From Madurella fahalii (Eukaryota; Ascomycota; Sordariomycetes; Sordariales), in NCBI GenBank assembly GCA_029876055.1, contig CM056878.1, positions 4,030,001 through 4,094,000 of the forward strand: DNA of 64,000 nucleotides, read 5' to 3'. Position 1 is the stretch's first letter. Each line of letters starts with the position of its first letter. The translations under genes and the position numbers were made by a program. Below the pieces are notes generated by a model. That model worked only from the letters and a program-made list of their open reading frames with translations. It had not been told where the DNA came from and did no database searches. Positions 39,999-51,084 of the stretch are shown piece after piece.

Positions 39999-41658
39999 TA
40001 CTCTGTCATGAACCGGGCCTTGGCCCTGTTGACTGGGTAGAGTGCATGGAGTTGCTATGGGGAAGAATGCAATTAGATCCACATCACATCGAGGGTTAGG
40101 CTGGATTAATTTTGTGATTAGTAATCAAACCCCAGCTCAGGCCGACTTCAAAAGGTTCATTTCAGGCTCAACGTCGCAAACACCAAATTTTGAAGAGCTT
40201 TATTGCGCTCAACGGCAAGCATGCGTGGAGGCGGAGGCGCAGGGATGTTTACGGGAGGCCGGAAGGAGCGTAAGCGACCGCAACAAGAAGTAATTAGGTC
40301 TATCTACCTAAGGTAAGGTAGGTACCTACTTAACCCCTTGTATCGCGAAGCTGGTACCCATAATAAGAAGGACCTCTAGGTGAACTGGCTAGTTATGCCT
40401 TGCAGTAACAGTGATTTAATCAGCCCGCAGGTCCTGCACACCCTAAAGCATTCCAATTGCTGTTGCCCGTTTCCCTACTGCATTTCTAACATTGGATACT
40501 CGGTAGCTGGGACAAGGAGGCTTCCGCATAAGAGCGTCTTCATTTCCCGGCTACCCCTACCACAGTTAGAGGTGCTAGGAAAGCTGAAGTATCGCAAGCC
40601 GCGGAGAGATCCATAGAGGAGGACACACTCCACGTGTCCATCCTATCAATCGGTGAAGAGGCCAACCTTCTTTTCAAGGTGGTCAACGTTCTAGGTATAA
40701 TCCCGAACTAGCCTGCTGGTATCGTGTAAGCGATGGATAAATCGGTATGTTATCGTTGGAGTGGCGAACTTAACGGCCTGGTATATTTCGGTAATACTAC
40801 TATAGAACTGGTGTCAATTCAGATCAAATCGAAAGTCCTCAGTTCAAGTAGGAATGATGGGTAGGAAAGGAGGGTATGGTGTTTAGGTGAATACCTGTAC
40901 ATGTGCTAATGCCAGCTCCTGTGGTGGTTGGATCACGATCTTCCATGTGGGACCAAATATGCTCTGATGTTTTGTGGGTGGAGATGGTCATTCGGTTGTG
41001 TATAAGTGATGGCTATTTTGTATTGGGAGAAGCGGAATGTGGCGGGGAGCTTGGAGGGATTTATGCATATACTTGGGAGCACATGAGATTGGATAAAGTC
41101 CCACGTTAATGCACGGTATGGACAGGAAGAGAACACTCTTTTCTATGCTCCGTTTTACTATGTGTCCTATAGTCCTTGGAGGATGTTGTAGCATCTGAAA
41201 GAGTAATCCGAGGAGAGGTTGAGCGCAACATGTAACGTCGCAGACACTCTCCAAATAACAAAAGCGCTCAGTCGGAAGCCGTCTCTCCACACGACTTGCT
41301 TAATACGACACAAACAGGGCACAGGGCGTGGGGGATTCTTCCAGGACCATCACCTTTCTTATCCTTCTCGAATTACTCCGAAGTTTCGTCTTGATCCAGT
41401 CTTACTATGCTGGTTTCCTCCAAGCACGAATTCCTCAAAGCGACAGGCAAACGCAAGAATCCTAGCCTCTAATTCTCCTCTGGTAACGAGCGCATTGAGG
41501 ATTCATTAGGCATGTGTGAGGACGGGGGATGAACAGACATTTTATATTAATAATATATATATATATTAGATGGTCTCTCGAGGAAAGATCTCTCCGCGAT
41601 CCGTATACTCTGCCCACTGCACTGATTATAGACAATTTCCAATAGGCACTGTAAGTGT
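39999..41658. other. Intergenic, about 1.7 kb
   Basis: Contains AAGGTAGGTACCTACTT-type motifs near 40.31 kb and an AT dinucleotide run near 41.55 kb. A plus-strand frame around 40.57-40.71 kb (SIEEDTLHVSILSIGEEANL) reads like coding sequence but has no start or family match. No gene supported. Confidence 0.4.
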
Positions 41659-42400
41659 CTAGAGGTGAGCCACGCTCTCTTCCTCGACCATAACTCTCAT
41701 ATCAGCTTTTCTACTACTTTGCTTGCCTTCTATGAGTATTAGCATATCAGCATGTAGCATCCTGCGGCGGCAGTAGAACCTTGCCCTGAATCTGGGTACC
41801 GCAACTGAAAGTTTGTGGGTCACTGCTGAAAATTCTAGCACAGCCCGCTGAGATTTGGGCGCCCCAGAAGTACAGGGTTGTAAGACGGGAGCGCCGGGGT
41901 TGGTGCAGGCGCGCCGCGGAGTATGATTTCTACATCGCGTTGCCAATTATTATATTTTCCCCGAGAAAGCCTGCGCAAATACTCATCCGGCTCGTCTGAG
42001 ATAAGGCCTTTAATCAACGCCTCTTTGCCTCGACTGCCGAAAACGGCGGCAGTTTGTGAACGTACTCGAGTTCAAGTCAATGACGGAAGCCTCTCACGAG
42101 CACAGTTGCTTCGTGACAGGAAATACACCCTTTCCTGTCACGCGTCTTATCCAGCGCAATAGAGTCCATTGCCTTGGCAAAATGCTCGGCTAGTTTGCTC
42201 AGAGCGCTGCCCGTCGCGAGTTGAAAATTGGCATGCGCGATGTCGGAGCGGCGGTGGACACATCAACTCATGGACCTTAATACCTAATCGGATACTGGAT
42301 TGAGCGGCTGTCCAAGGATTCTTCATCTTATCAGTATAGGCGTATGCTGCCTTGTGTATCAACGCAGGGCATTGCGCTGAGCAAAGAACTTTTTTACTCG
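41659..42400 (-). pseudogene. Decayed unrecognised coding region
   Basis: Coding-like pieces follow in order on the minus strand but in different frames: HKAAYAYTDKMKNPWTAAQS, then NFQLATGSALSKLAEHFAKA with KTRDRKGVFPVTKQLC, then a GKEALIKGLISDEPDEYLRR piece with SRGKYNNWQRDVEIILRG, then HADMLILIEGKQSSRKADMR. Stops and frame changes separate them. I recognise no family. Confidence 0.35.
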
Positions 42401-42962
42401 TAATGGTGAGTAGTTGTTTACCACATACCGCCTTGAGTATCGACAGCGGCGGATTGCTCCGTGCTTACACCGAAGCGGCACGGATTGGGGTTGTGTGATG
42501 GCCAAGCATGCCAAGGTTGGTACGGTTGCCAAGAGCAAAGCACGTTGAGGTTGTGAGAATGGCCGTTGTCTTTTCTTCCGCGGGGTAACTGGTGAGCCGC
42601 GACCTGAACCAAAAAGAGGACGGGAAAGGGACACTAGGGTTGAAATGGACGTGTACATGGTTAGGAGCCAACGACGGGCGTGGCGGGCTGTCGGTTGGTG
42701 GCGTGACTGGACCCCTCCCCAGCCGAAGTTCCGTGCGGGATCAGAGTAGGCTTGGAATACGAGGTCACTGGGTAGTGTTGGCCAAGCGCAATACGAGCTT
42801 GCAAGGCACGCCATTGTGCTAGCCAACGGTTTCCCTACGTGACATAAGTAGCACAGGGTAAGCAGGCAAACAGCAATTGAACGCCCCTTCACTGCCCGAT
42901 TTTACATCCGGATAATCGTCAATCGTTTCTAATTATTTCAAATAATAGGCCCGCCTACTAAG
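42401..42962. other. Intergenic, promoter of a secreted-protein gene
   Basis: Minus-strand frames are open here but have low-complexity, non-protein-like content. No other feature seen. Confidence 0.4.
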
Positions 42963-43577
42963 ATGAAATCTTTCGTCGTCGCGGCCTTTGCGGGCGCTGT
43001 CGCTGTTGCGCAGTCGACCGACTATTTCTTCCGCTACGTTGGCGGCAATGCCGTCATCAATGGCGAACGCCTCCGCGGGAACATCTCATACCCATACTTC
43101 TCCCCCGGCGTGACGCCATCGCCACACAATCCCGCCGACCACTTCAAGCGCATCTATATCAATGCCACAACGCCTTCGGTGCTCTATGTGGTACCGACAA
43201 ACCCGCACCCCCCGCCCGTGCCGGGATACTACGGCCTGAGCAACAGTGAAGGCATCAGCGATGCATACCGTCTTGTGCACAGCTACGGCCCCGAAAGGGA
43301 AGGAGAAGGCTTCCGCTACCTCGAGTGGGAGGTCCACAGCGCGTCAGATGGAAGAACCCTGCTGCGGTACACGGGCGACGAGGCCAACGAATGGCGGTGG
43401 ATTGCCGTTAAGGAGACAACCAACGCGGGCGTCGACAAGTGGGTGCCGTGGTATGTGAAGCCGACGGCAGCAAACATGGCGCATCTGACTACCTGGGACT
43501 ACGATATTGTGGATTTGGAGTTGGTTGAGGCCACGGGACCGGTCAATTCAAATGCGCCTGGCGGAGTGCTGGAGTAA
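42963..43577 (+). CDS. Secreted hypothetical protein, 204 aa
   Basis: Intronless. Signal peptide MKSFVVAAFAGAVAVAQ, then TDYFFRYVGGNAVINGERLRG. The mature part has no cysteines, is rich in Tyr, Trp, Pro and His, and contains segments suggesting a beta-rich fold (GFRYLEWEVHSASDG, EWRWIAVKETT, WVPWYVKPTAAN, YDIVDLELVEATG). There are two N-glycosylation sites (NIS, NAT). I do not recognise the family. The strong signal peptide, uniform codon use and clean ATG support a real gene. Confidence 0.7.
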   Translation: MKSFVVAAFAGAVAVAQSTDYFFRYVGGNAVINGERLRGNISYPYFSPGVTPSPHNPADHFKRIYINATTPSVLYVVPTNPHPPPVPGYYGLSNSEGISDAYRLVHSYGPEREGEGFRYLEWEVHSASDGRTLLRYTGDEANEWRWIAVKETTNAGVDKWVPWYVKPTAANMAHLTTWDYDIVDLELVEATGPVNSNAPGGVLE

Positions 43578-44257
43578 GGGATGGGTTAAATATACCGTCC
43601 CTACCACACAAGGTGGTGTTCCCCGGGTGTCTGTGTCTCCAAGAGAATCAAGCTAAACACGCCATAATAATAATGAAGCAAGACGATTGAATCTAATTAT
43701 TTCTTGTTCGCGCGAGCCACGGATTACGCATGACCGTCTTTTTTTTTCTTTTTTTTTTTTTTCTGGCTTCTGCCATCGGCGAAGCTCATGTGATTACCTA
43801 TGTGCCGGGTGCGGGTATCCCATTGAAGTACCTTGCCTTACCTGAATTACCTTAGGTAATATCTCTCGGGTGATTCATGGAGCGTACCCCGGTGCTGATG
43901 GACTGTTTATAAATTAGAATAGCTGAATGCCAAGTAGAGTGGCGCTTGACAGTGCCCATCTCCCACTTGGAATGCTTTCATACGGCAGCCACATAGCGCC
44001 ACGCGGGGGTTCATGTTGACGAAGGCTGTCCACAGGCTGGCGCATATGCAAATATTATGCACTCAGCACCCAGCCCAGCGGACGGGAGGGGAAAGCTCGG
44101 CAGATGGGTTGCAACCCTTCCCAGCCTTACCCAACCTACCTTGAGTTATTAATCTCAGCCGCCCTCCTCTGCTCATTCCAATTGCGCAGACATCCTTAAC
44201 ACTCCAGAAAGTGGGATAAGTCTCCACCTTGCATTCAAACAGGTGTTCAACTCCAAA
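43578..44257. other. Intergenic, about 0.7 kb
   Basis: Contains a poly-T tract near 43.74 kb and TACCTTAGGTA-type motifs near 43.84 kb. No gene supported. Confidence 0.45.
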
Positions 44258-45426
44258 ATGTTCAACCTCTGGTTATATGAGCTTGCGGCGATATATCTCG
44301 CCGTAATCCAGGTAAGCGGGGCTCACAGACTATCACCCACCGTACCACGCCATCGAAAATGCCCTCCGTTTCCGGGCGGCGACTTCACTATCAACCAATA
44401 CCAACTGTACCCGGAAAACGCCATCTGGAATCCCGACGACTGTGTTGTCTACTTTAGGTCCAACTTCCCGCAACCCTCCTCTCAGCAACCTAAAGAGCGT
44501 TTCTAAACTAAGCACTAATCAACCTCCACTCAACAGCGCCCTCTTCAACGGCAGCATCTCCGTCTTCACCCCTTTCCCCTCACCTTCCCCCAGCAACTCC
44601 GGTCCGCTGCCGTCCATCACCTTCGCCAACCTAACCCTCACACCCGGCCGCCACGTCTCGGGCCTGTACTACTCGCGGCCCACCAACCAGCTCAGCGTGG
44701 TGGTTAACTCTCCCAACCCGTTCCTGACGGGCGGCGCCGACGTGTCGGGTGACAACCTCGTGGTGCGGTACGCGCCGCGGGCCGCGCGCGAGCTGTGGCG
44801 CACCAACCTGACCGCCGCCACGCGCGGCGCCTTTGGCGGGTTCCTCGACGTCGCCGTCGACGACCGCCCCGGCGAGGGCCACGCCTACGTCGTCGGCTCC
44901 TACCCGGCCAGCATCCTCCGCGTAGACCCCCGCGGCCGGCGCGTCGAGGTCTGGTACCCGCCTTCCGGCCCGACGACGGTGCGCGGGTTTTCCGGGGTCG
45001 CGATCGCCGGCGACGCGCTGCTCGTCGCGGGGATGCGCGCCGTGTATAGGTTTGACCTGCGCGCGAGGGGGAGGAGGGTGCCGGTGCTCCTCGGCCGCGT
45101 GGAGGGCGAGACGAACCGCGTGGTGCTCCCCGAGGCGTACGGCGGGAAGGTGATGCTGGTTTCGCAGCAGGCGATCGGGGCGACGGTGTTCAGGTCGCGC
45201 GACGGGCGGTGGAGGACGGCGGAGAACCTGGGGACGGTGAGGAGCGATTTCCCGAGGGAGCTGGAGCGGGATCGTGCCCAGCTCGGTGCAGATCGGCCCT
45301 AAGCGGCAGTATCTCGTCGGTCAGTACTTTCCGGGGGAGACTGTGCCGGGTACAATGGCAGGGAATAGGAGTGAGTTTCCAATGTTTGATATCACCGCCG
45401 AGATTGAGACGTTGTTGCGGGGGTAG
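44258..45426 (+). CDS. TRI14-family secreted protein, one-base frameshift
   Basis: Exons 44258-44457 and 44537 onward (79-nt intron, phase 2). The signal peptide MFNLWLYELAAIYLAVIQVS is followed by CPPFPGGDFTINQYQLYPEN, typical of proteins annotated as TRI14 (a beta-propeller-like family first seen in trichothecene clusters). Later marks are SGLYYSRPTNQLSVVV, GGADVSGDNLVV, DVAVDD..AYVVGSYPASILRV and GFSGVAIAGDALLV. In the literal frame the protein ends at 45302 after 321 residues, but the family's conserved C-terminal region is encoded downstream in another frame to a stop at 45426; the switch lies in the G run at 45267-45270. No other trichothecene gene is in the window, so a role in toxin synthesis is not supported. 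Confidence 0.65.
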
Positions 45427-45746
45427 TAAGACCTCAGGGTGGCACGGGACAGGATGGGACGAGATGCGGCCAAATGATGTTATTTCCAGCGGCCAAATAA
45501 TGACCATAGTATAGTTAGTATATTGCTCTGAACGATAAAATGACCCCTATCCCCTTGACGCCAACCCTGATGTGAAGTACATAATCCCACAGGAAAGTCC
45601 AAACCCAAATTTGATAACAACATTAGTTCCACTAGAACTCCTCCGTATAACTAGTAGATTCTGGTTTCCACGAATGGCGCTGCCAGTGAGAATACAGAGA
45701 TTGGAGAGCGGTCGGCTCGAGATTCTGGGCCTGATGGATGCTTGGC
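45427..45746. other. Short intergenic stretch between convergent genes
   Basis: 3' flanks of the TRI14-family gene and the cysteine-rich peptide gene. Nothing seen. Confidence 0.4.
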
Positions 45747-46000
45747 TTAGCAGCTGCCATTCGGACAACACGTCGGCCCTTCGCAGCTATTCTCGTCACA
45801 AAACTGCAAGACACCAAAGTCAGTGGATTGTTGAGCAAAACTTTTGAGCCCTTGCACCGTGGGGTAAAGCACTCCATAAGTCGAACTAGATGGGCAACAC
45901 CTACGCAGAGTAAACGCTCGTTGACCTTTTCTACCATCATCTCCGGGGCGGCGGCGGCCAGCGCGGCAAAGATAGCGGTGAGAAAGGCTACCGGACGCAT
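45747..46000 (-). CDS. Small secreted cysteine-rich peptide, 50 aa, two exons
   Basis: Exon 1 46000-45905 and exon 2 45803-45747, with a 101-nt intron (donor GTAGGT, CTGAC branch, acceptor TTGCAG), both phase 0. Signal peptide MRPVAFLTAIFAALAAA, then a short acidic/basic spacer (PEMMVEKVNERLL) and a terminal module with six cysteines spaced C-x-C-x4-C-x4-C-C-x4-C, ending in the Cys before the stop. The mature peptide is about 30 residues. Six closely spaced cysteines suggest a three-disulfide knotted or defensin-like fold. Reading through the intron gives a longer, unlikely frame to 45632. Similar CxGPxCCxNGxC tails occur in small secreted proteins of other ascomycetes (from memory). Role unknown. 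Confidence 0.65.
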
Positions 46001-46762
46001 GCTTGCAATACTCTAAGCCAGGTGACAAAAGGAAAAGCCTGCAACTCATGCGTGGAACGATAATTGGGGTATATGTTGAGTGGATGAACAGAGTATTAGG
46101 TACTAAATAGATAGCAGACTTGTCGTGGTTGAGATCATTATCAGGCTGACGGCGAGAGGTTTAGCGCTGGTTCAAATATAAACAGATCCTTTTGACACGT
46201 TTTCCGGCCTCTGGCGCTTAGAGACAGCCGCTGTTGTGGTGTGGCGCCTTGTCGTCTCGACGTGGACCAGGCCGGTGATCCCGCGGCCAGGGGCGCCGAA
46301 GCGCCGGCCATTCAGAGCCCGGCAATGTGCCGCTGTCGCTCGATCTCCAAACACAGTTTGTGCCCCACCTGAGACTACCTCTCCAGTCGCGACGTAACCA
46401 GCCGCGCGGAACAGCCCGGATTTCGTCTACTTTGGCCGTTCAGTCCGGCGGTTGCGTCACCGCTCTGATATCCGACGGCTGTGCTGGCGATTCCTTGCAG
46501 GCTACATAGCTTACTACTTTGTACTGTACCTTCTCTAGCTCGTATTTTAGGTAGCATCGCCAAACCTAATTGAGACATTGGACCCAGGTTTCTCCTTGTT
46601 GCACAACTTATTGCACGGAGCACACTGCATCAATAACTCTGCTAATTATAGCTGCTTCAGGTCACGCAATAAGGTTGTTACAGTACTATGATCCATTCCC
46701 CTCAATTTTGTTCCCAGGTCGCTATGTTCAATTATAGTAGTAGTCCTTTTTCCCGGCTCCCC
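46001..46762. other. Intergenic, about 0.76 kb
   Basis: Upstream side of the peptide gene and 3' flank of the phosphoesterase gene. Short frames only; no recognised feature. Confidence 0.4.
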
Positions 46763-47779
46763 TTATTCCGCACCTCCATCTCCTTCGCTTTGCGCAGCTG
46801 GAAGCTCGATATCCACCACCCACGGCGGCCTGATCGGTGTTCCCACGACAGCGGCATTGACAAACAAAGTCTGCAACCCGGGCTCGATGGGCAGCGCGTC
46901 TCCCGCACAATGGCTTGTCTTGACGCACTTCCCGCGAGCGTATTCCGCCAGCCTCTGTTCCTTCTCCTTGACCATGTCGGCTGCATCGCCTTTGAGTGGC
47001 AGAATCGACCCGAGATCCGCCAACACCGTTGAACTGCTCCGCCGGGAGTTACCAAGCGCCCGCTGCTCCGAGCCATCGCCGCCATCTCCGCCATCGCCCC
47101 ACGTCACCACTTCTGCACCCCATCCCTCGTGGATATGCCCAAAGCAGTGAAGCCGCGGCCGCGCTCGCGCAACGGCGGAAAACAGCTCCGGAGACCCGAC
47201 GTGCTCACCCGTCATCCAGCTCCGGTCCAACATGCCCCTGGGCGGACCATGCGTAATGGCGACGTCGACATCCTTGGGGATGGCAAAATCGTGTCCTCGT
47301 TTGGCATTGTATTGGAATCCGGGGCTACCAAAGGAAGGCGTGTATGGGCTAGCGTAGACTGTCAAGGAGGCGCCGTTCTGTAGGGAGAAGCGGTGTGTCC
47401 CCTCCTCGAGGTAGATGATGCCCTCTCTTCTGGCCTCATCGAAAAGTCGGCGTGCTTCGCCGGGGCTGCCGTAATAGTGTTGCAATAACCCACGGTTGCA
47501 TCGCCTCCGAGACTTATAGCACATTTGCTGAAAGGCTGGTGTGTCCAATGTGAAGTCATGGTTGCCTGGGATGACAAGTTTCAAGGGAGCTTCGATCTCG
47601 CGTAGCAGTTGTATGGCGGCTTTGTATTCGGATAGTTTGGAGTCGCCCGTGACATCACCGCAATGTATGACAACATCGATCGGTCGAAGTGGTTTTGAAT
47701 CTCGAAGAAAACGGTATCCGTGGGTGTCTGCTATAATAAGAAATCGTGTTCGTACGGAGGGCGTGCACTTGGGGTGCAT
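46763..47779 (-). CDS. Calcineurin-like metallophosphoesterase
   Basis: Intronless, 338 residues, starting MHPKCTPSVRTRFLIIADTH. All five metal-binding blocks of the superfamily (PF00149) are visible: D-x-H in IADTHGY, GD in VIHCGDVTGDS, GNHD in LVIPGNHDFTLD, H in VAITHGPPRGML, and GHxH in HCFGHIHEGWG. The arrangement matches the MPPED1/MPPED2 group of cytosolic di-metal phosphoesterases, often cyclic-nucleotide or nucleotide hydrolases; the substrate here is unknown. A Gly/Asp-rich insertion follows the last metal block. The C-terminus (LQTLFVNAAVVGTPIRPPWV) matches the family's final strand, and a short Gly/Glu tail follows. Confidence 0.85.
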   Translation of the reverse strand: MHPKCTPSVRTRFLIIADTHGYRFLRDSKPLRPIDVVIHCGDVTGDSKLSEYKAAIQLLREIEAPLKLVIPGNHDFTLDTPAFQQMCYKSRRRCNRGLLQHYYGSPGEARRLFDEARREGIIYLEEGTHRFSLQNGASLTVYASPYTPSFGSPGFQYNAKRGHDFAIPKDVDVAITHGPPRGMLDRSWMTGEHVGSPELFSAVARARPRLHCFGHIHEGWGAEVVTWGDGGDGGDGSEQRALGNSRRSSSTVLADLGSILPLKGDAADMVKEKEQRLAEYARGKCVKTSHCAGDALPIEPGLQTLFVNAAVVGTPIRPPWVVDIELPAAQSEGDGGAE

Positions 47780-49076
47780 CGTGGCTCTGTAATTTCGTTT
47801 GTGCGATGACGGACGTCGGTGAATGCGGAAGAGGACGCTGAGGGCTTGTGCAGTCCGAGGTGGCTACGCGCTCAGAGTAATATACGCCTCTGTGGTGATG
47901 GCGATGATGTAGATGATGTAGTGGATGCGGGAATAATGTGGATCATTGCCTCTCGCGGAACCCAGGGCGGAAGCTGGACGCCCTAACTCCGAGCTGTGTG
48001 TCCCTGAGGATCCTCTCCACCAAACAAAACCATGATCCGATAATAAAGCTCCAAAGAGAGCCATATATTCTCGTGAGAGATATTACTCTTATGTGAAAAT
48101 CGTGCTCCTTCAACTCATCAACGTACAAAGTACCGATCTCTAGAGGCTAGCCCAGTCGAACATGGTATTCTTTGTCGACAAAATCTCGCCAACCTATCAA
48201 GTCAAGAGCTAGTATGACGTATGTGAATAAGCAAAAGCCATAATACTATCTATAAAGTGAAAGCATGAAGTAGAGGGTGTTGACATGGTACTTCGGAGTC
48301 CTGGCCCAGTTAATAACAGCTGATGTAGGGTTCTTCGACTGCAACTTCGTGCCCCGTGTCCATATCCCCTCTGGGCAATTTGGAATTTGGTAATAATTGT
48401 TCCGAGGCATGTTGCTGAACAGGCCAACTTGACACCCAGTAAATTCAGTTGCTTATTATCTTAACCACTGCAGAACTCAGAAGAACGAGGGGAAAACGTG
48501 GAAGAAGAACAAAGAGCAACAAGCTAAACGCTGCTCTCCTACCAAACCATTACCGGTACAAACCATGATGTTAGTGTCTTAGCATTTGGAACCGCCACTC
48601 GGTCCTAGAATGTGAGGTATTCTGGTATCCCTTCTAAAGGGGCTGTCGATCTTCAGTTGAAAAGTGGATAAACGGATGGAAAATAGGGGACAACATCATG
48701 ACTTGATACTGATGACTCTGCACATGACGGAGCTGGTTCTCCGATAATCGTCATCGTCGCCGGTGGTTAGTAGCGAGTGTTCAGTGAACCCATTTTGTAG
48801 TGTAGCACAGCAATGATGTCATTCCAATGGGCGCTCACTGGGGCGGACCCAATCATTGCCACCGAGCGAGCGGAAGTGGACGGGAACCGAGTTCGCGACG
48901 ACGCTATGGTTTTTTCTTTTGTTCTTTTGAAAATATTTTACTACCAATATCTGAAGTGTGAACTAGGGGTCAATGTGTTGCCCATAGGCATTGCACATCA
49001 TGCTTCTTCACATGATGCGCGCTGACATGGCACTACGCCCCTCGTCCGGACATGACGTGCATAAGCGAAGATCTTC
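47780..49076. other. Intergenic, about 1.3 kb
   Basis: No supported gene between the phosphoesterase start and the laccase stop. Composition is ordinary and there is no repeat of note. Confidence 0.4.
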
Positions 49077-51084
49077 CTACCCAATCCTCCTTACAGCGGG
49101 CTCCATCCCCTCCATGTCCACACTCCTCTTCAGCCCAGAATCAATCTTTGGCAAATATGGACTGGTCGGCTCGTAGGCCCGCCAGGCATCGCAATTCGGC
49201 ACCATCTGGTCCAGCGCCATCAGCGCCCGGATGTCGTTCTTCCTCTCCAAGAACTGGATCCCCAGACCCATAGCCACATGCCAGCCAATGTGGCAATGCA
49301 TCAGCCAGCAGCCCGGGTTGTCCGTCCTGAACGCAATCACCAGCCATCCGCCGCCGGGCATCTGCTCGACGTCGCGGCGGACGGGGTTGTTGAAGTTGAG
49401 CAACCCGGCCATGGTCGCGGGGTTGAAGGTGCCGTTGCCGACGCCCAGCACCAGGAAGTCGTGGCCGTGCAGGTGGATGGGGTGCGGCAGTGAGAAGTCG
49501 TTCTGGATCACCCAGAAGGTCCAGACGTCCGGCTGGGACACCTCGATGAGGTTGACCGACCCCGGGAACGTGTCGTTGCCCTCGAGGATGTACTCCAGCA
49601 CCGGGTGGTTCCACTCCACGTTGATGGGCGTGTTCTTCACCCGCCACTCAAACACCTGCCCGCGCTCGTGCGTGGGGAACTCGAGGCTGATGGGCAGGGT
49701 CGACGGCTGGAATTGCGAGGGCGGAATGGAGCGTGTGACGATGGGGGAGAAACCCTTCTCGCCGTCGCAGGTGGCCACGAGGGGGATGCCGCGGTTGGTG
49801 GGGAGGGCGGTGGTGCTGGCGCCTTCGTAGTGGAAGATTGCGGCCGGGTAGGGGTTGTGCGAGTGACCGCAGTTACCATTGGTCTCGAGCGTCGCGTTGA
49901 ACCAATAGTTGCCGACGGCCTGGTTGGCCTCGACAATGACGTCGTAGCGCTGGCCGACGCCCAGGAAGAGGGAGCTCCGGACGACTGGCGTGATGGGGAC
50001 TAGGTCCGTCGTCACCACAGTGAAGTTGTGGCCTACGAGCGAGACGACAAATGCGTTGTCGACGCTGGCATTGATCAGGCGGATGAGGTGCTTCTTGCCC
50101 GGGGTCAACGTGAGTCGGTCGTAGGACCCCCCTGACCCGTTAGGGTTGATGTTCTTGCCACGGAAAAGAATATTGTCGCTGTCCGGCGGTGGGCCGTTTT
50201 TGACGAGCTCCGCTCGAAGATGAAGGCGGTCTGCAGTCTCGTGGTAGTAGTCGCTGATCATGTAGGGACCGAGGTCAATGTCGTAGTTAGCCGACGACGG
50301 GCCACGCACAATCAGCGCGCCGACGACGCCATTGCCATACTGGTTGGAGTAATGGCTGTGATACCACGATGTCCCGTACTGGGTCACGTGGAAGTCGTAG
50401 GTCTTGCTCGATCCCGGCGGGATCGGGCATTCTGTAACGCCATTTGCACCGTCCTGATTGCTCTCGCCAAACTGGCGGATGCCATGCCAGTGGATCGATG
50501 TTCTGCATCGTTCGTTAGCAGATGGGTATTGACAGGACACGACGAGCTGAGTGCCCTACCCGTTGTCCTGCATGTCGTTGTGGACGTTGATTACAATGTA
50601 GTCGCCCCAGTCGACCCAAAGTGTCGGGCCTGGAAACTGGTCTGTCCTAAGATGTGAGCAGTTACCCATGGCCAACCATGTGGGACCAGTGACACACCAT
50701 TGATGAGCATTGCCGGCTTCCGGACCCCGTCGGGCCCAAGCCAGTTGGTGACATTGGTGATGCGAAAGTCGAACTGGTACACCATTCAGTTCGTGTCCGG
50801 TCTTAAGGCTTGCTCGAGCCTTAGGGATAATGACATACAACGCGGGTATTAAATGCCGGTGGTGTGGTATGCTCATAATCGGTACTGATGTTCCAGTTGT
50901 TCTTCCAACATCCTCGGTTGGTAGGACCGTGTTGACCGCAAGGTCTGCCGCCTGGAATAATGGTCTGCCTGGGTAAAAGACCGACTACAGGATCGGGCTT
51001 AACAGGGGAGGCAAAAGCACTTTCGAAGAAGGCCAACACCGCAGCGCAGCGAGCTGCGGTTGGCCGGTTCAGGAGCCAGCGCAT
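49077..51084 (-). CDS. Laccase (ascomycete multicopper oxidase)
   Basis: Exons 51084-50839, 50773-50698, 50641-50560 and 50502-49077; introns 65, 56 and 57 nt; 609 residues. A signal peptide and short propeptide precede CGQHGPTNRGCWKNNWNIST, the ascomycete-laccase N-terminus. Copper ligands: HWHG (TSIHWHGIRQ, formed across intron 3), HSHY (SWYHSHYSNQYGNG), HPIHLHGHDF and HCHIGWHVAMGL. It oxidises phenols at the T1 site and reduces O2 to water at the trinuclear centre. Near the C-terminus KIDSGLKR carries the DSGL motif after which ascomycete laccases are cleaved to leave a C-terminal plug; 16 residues follow it. Several N-glycosylation sites. Secreted; substrate range cannot be read. Confidence 0.92.

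Noticed and set aside
42359..42892. 177-codon minus-strand frame with hydrophobic start
   Set aside because: Arg/Pro/Ser-rich composition without domain or codon bias, and it overlaps the promoter of the secreted protein gene.
44258..45426. Assignment of a trichothecene gene cluster from the TRI14-family protein
   Set aside because: No terpene synthase, P450 or other cluster gene is nearby, and TRI14-like proteins are common outside such clusters.
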